From contig OZ025668.1 of assembly GCA_964019335.1 (NCBI GenBank), positions 496,001-560,000 on the forward strand: 64,000 nt of DNA. Reading direction: 5' to 3'. Made by a program: the position numbers and the translations under genes. The stretch comes from Diplonema japonicum. Its lineage: Eukaryota > Euglenozoa > Diplonemea > Diplonemida > Diplonemidae. The notes beneath the pieces are model-generated. The model was not told where the DNA came from and searched no databases. It saw nothing but the letters and a program-made list of their open reading frames with translations. Shown in pieces: positions 61,171 through 64,000 of the stretch (within the stretch, counting starts at the first letter, position 1; each line of letters begins with the position of its first letter).

Positions 61171-64000
61171 CTCCCTAGCTGCTCAACATAGAGGGGGTTG
61201 GACAAAGAAAAAAAGGGGGGTAGAAACGTACGAAATGCATTAAAAAATAAATCGGTGTCAAGGCAGTTAACTCTCTCAGAACAGTTCAAAATACGTTTGT
61301 GTCGTTGTTAGGAGTCACAGTCCGGCACGGGCACAGCTCCAAGCTGAGCTTCGAGGTGAGGAGTCACTACCACCAGCATGTGAAGTGAGGTCGCGCTGTT
61401 CAGGTGCTTGCGTCGCACACAAGTCGAGGCGGGGTGTTGGTTGTTCTGAACGACACTCTGCAACCGCTGTAGGCTCTACTATGCACTTCAAGTGCTGTTC
61501 CCGTGCAGCTGCGCGACTCCACCCGAGATACCTCGCACTCCTCGACCTCCAGTACAAAGCTGCATGACCTTCGCCTTCGAGTCCACAACAAGGAAGAAGG
61601 CTGACCACATCTTCATTACCCTCAATACTAAAGCTGTGTAAAACAATTTATATTTGTATTAAAAAAAAAAAGGAGGCAATTGCTAACAAACAAAGAAGAT
61701 TTGCACGTTGAAAAAAAAAAGGATGGGGAGGGGGAGTATAAAGAAAAGAAACATGTGCTACGGGGAGGGGCAAAAAAAAGAAACACGCACACACACACAA
61801 ACTACTGTGGTTTTGCCCATTTCGGGGGGGGGGGGGGGGGGGGGATCAGTACAACATAAAAAAAAAAAAAAAAACGCTTCCCCTCTTTTTTTCTTTTCTT
61901 CTCTAGGTGATGTGCCTTGTAGAATAAACTGCCCGCTTTTCAGAATTCTTCAACTCACGCGGCTATAGGCCGCTAAAGCCCTTAAATACACGTTTCATTT
62001 CCCTTATGGAGAAGTGCAACGGCACCCAAAATCACTGCAAATTTCGAAAAACAAGGCAAATCTCGAAAAGCTCCTGCCTGTGTAAACTCAGACGTGTTTT
62101 CCATTGTCCGAACCTCACGATCGGCACCTCACAAAGTAAAAAGAAAAGAAAATGATGGGGGGGGGGGAGGGGACTTCCTCGTTACTCTGCGGTCGGTCAG
62201 TGCCTTTACTTTTTTTTTTATTTGACAGAATCAAAAAAAAAGAAGACAAGCGAGTACCTTTGTACCCCCCCCTCTTTGTTTCCCTCCCACAAAAAAAAAA
62301 ACCACATTCAGTAAAAGGAAAAAAAAAATGTGACGCGGGAAAGGGAAATAAAGCCGAAATGGTAGGGAGATATCAGAGAGAATTAAATACCAATAGAACT
62401 TGTTTTCTTTTTTAGAAAAGAAGTGTCCCCCCCCCCCCAGCACGAAGCAGCTTCATCAGCTGAATGAAATGAGATGGTTCAATGATGCAGCCTTTTGCAG
62501 ATTTTATTTGATTTATTTTGTGATAAATAACTCAACCTAATTATTTTGTCGGACGACAAACGACATGAACAAATTATTTCTTCTTCTCTTTTTTTTTTCT
62601 TTCTTTCTTTTTTTGTAAAAATCCCCTTTTAACTTTGACATTCCGAATGACGAAACAACTTTTTTTTCCCCCCTTCTTAGCTCATTTTTTTTTCTCCTTT
62701 TTTGGGGCAGCCTTGAGGAAAGGCTTTAAAAGCTGCACCCCCTCATAGAAAATAAAAATAAATATATGAGTTAAAGGAGGCCGGTGTTGGCGGCGCCCTG
62801 CACAAGAACTGTCTACTTGATTACAGGGGGCGCACCGCGGCCGAGTTGTAGCTTCTTGTTCTTCCACTCGGGCGCTACCGGTGATGACGGACGAGGAGGT
62901 CAACAGCGAACAACACATCTGATGTTTTTCTTATATTTTCATGTTATCCCCACCACCTGGAAATAAAGGACAGGCACTCCCCTCGCCATGCCTTCCTTTT
63001 TTCTTCTCCTTAGTTCCCCCCTCACTGGGAAAGTTACTGTCAAGGGGGAAGGAAAATTAAATAAGAACAGTAGAGGGGGGGGGGGGGGTCTAATGCAAGA
63101 AGGCGAACTGGGCATCACTGCCAAGAAAAGAAAAAAAAACCCCCTTCTAGTTTTTCATCATTCATACTTTTCTTTTTCTTTTTGGGAGGGGCCGCGGGAA
63201 AGGATCAACTGCTCCAGAGAAACCAGAGCGGGGAGGGGGGGGGCCAAAAATAAAATTGTTTTCAGAAGCCTATTTCTTTCATTTTTTTCTTTGGTTTCAC
63301 TCACTGAGCCTGCACAAAAAGAAAAAAAAAAAAAAAAAAAAAAACATTCGATTTTTTAACGTCAAAATGACACAAGTCAAAAAAGAATAGGGAAGAAGGA
63401 AAGTAAACAATAAAACCCGGTAGTTTTTTTTTTTTTTTTTTTTTTTTTTTTCTCTCTTTCAAAGAAAAGCAAAAAAAAAAAAAAAAAAGAAAGAAAAAAA
63501 AAAGAAAAAAAAACGCCAAAAATAAACCCCACTTTTGTGTGTGTGCGTGGTTTTTTTAAAACTTTTTTTTTTTGAGCTATTACATCCCCACAACAAAAAG
63601 ATTTAGTTGTAAACAGAAGAGAAGAAGTAAGGTGGAGAGTAGAGGGGAAAAAAAAAAAAAAAAGGAAATACTAACGAAGAGAAGAGAAAAAAAAACAGAA
63701 AGAAAAAATACATTGTTCTAATCTGGCACTTATTTATAGCAGACTGCACAGTGCATCTTAAACAGCTGTATCTAATCTATAAATAGTCTTTAGGACAAAT
63801 GTTTCGCTCACTCTGGGGGGTGACGTTAAAAAAAGGGGGGGGGGTGAACAGAACTACGGTGCCGTTCAACAAATAAAAAAAAGGAAGGGAGGAGATGATA
63901 AAAAAGAAAAAAAAAATGTGTGTGTTGTTGTGTGTGGCACAAAACCTGAACATAAGTACTTATTTCAAAAAAAAGGGGGGGATACTGTAATCAAAAAAAA
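61171..64000. other. gene-poor end of the window
   Basis: Mostly homopolymers and purine tracts. Two GC-richer islands stand out. 61315-61608 is open on both strands but without a recognisable protein. 62760-62930 has on the minus strand APEWKNKKLQLGRG followed, after a possible 27-base intron, by GAANTGLL and a stop, resembling the end of a small gene. A short hairpin GCGGC-TATAG-GCCGC lies near 61961. None of these is resolved; no tRNA or rRNA was seen. Confidence 0.45.

Noticed and set aside
1-64000. tRNA, rRNA, CRISPR array, viral genes or toxin genes
   Set aside because: No T-loop and acceptor pairs, rRNA cores, spaced direct repeats, viral replication or capsid motifs, or toxin families were recognised on either strand.

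Overview
The window is nuclear DNA of a microbial eukaryote. The evidence is spliceosomal GT-AG introns, eukaryotic families (DDX27/Drs1, TMEM115, CELF-type RRM proteins, RMDN, a CID protein, CCDC97) and long coiled-coil proteins. All three standard stop codons are used. Every host gene I could support, about 29 of them, lies on the minus strand. The only plus-strand gene-like unit is a decayed piggyBac transposase. Co-directional genes with gaps of 79-96 bases and a pyrimidine tract plus AG shortly before many start codons recall the polycistronic, trans-spliced genomes of euglenozoans and dinoflagellates, but I cannot name the group. Spacers are dominated by A, T, G and C homopolymers of up to about 70 bases, so some frames near them may be unreliable.

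Layout in plus coordinates, each gene read right to left. 0-4 kb: two RMDN-family genes, one fused to a C2/membrane module. 5.6-5.8 kb: assembly gap. 5.9-13.5 kb: CCCH zinc finger, SAM-WW protein, CCDC97-like, sirtuin, 2OG-Fe(II) oxygenase. 13.9-17.9 kb: a four-exon DDX27/Drs1 helicase gene whose second intron carries a complete piggyBac-like element. 18.1-25.5 kb: coiled-coil proteins, a small membrane protein and a five-exon CID protein. 26.3-28.4 kb: histidine ammonia-lyase and a small basic protein. 31.8-33.6 kb: a four-RRM protein cut by the second gap. 33.8-34.1 kb: a duplicated 5' fragment of the ammonia-lyase. 34.4-46.5 kb: MANF-like secreted protein, foldback repeat, membrane protein, mucin-like surface protein, nuclear-type small protein, very large coiled-coil protein, leucine-rich-repeat protein. 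46.6-53 kb: a mosaic repeat on both sides of a tandem pair of YghU-like glutathione transferases. 53-61 kb: TMEM115, coiled-coil proteins, an RIIa-rhodanese protein and a CCHC protein. 61.2-64 kb: essentially gene-free.

No shared pathway links the genes. Loose themes are RNA processing (DDX27, CCDC97-like, CID, RRM and CCCH proteins), organelle membranes and contacts (RMDN, C2-RMDN, TMEM115, MANF-like), and long coiled-coil or cytoskeletal proteins. Splicing could be read directly: about 25 introns reconstruct in frame, mostly 33-66 bases, and many end in a run of A followed by AG rather than in a pyrimidine tract.
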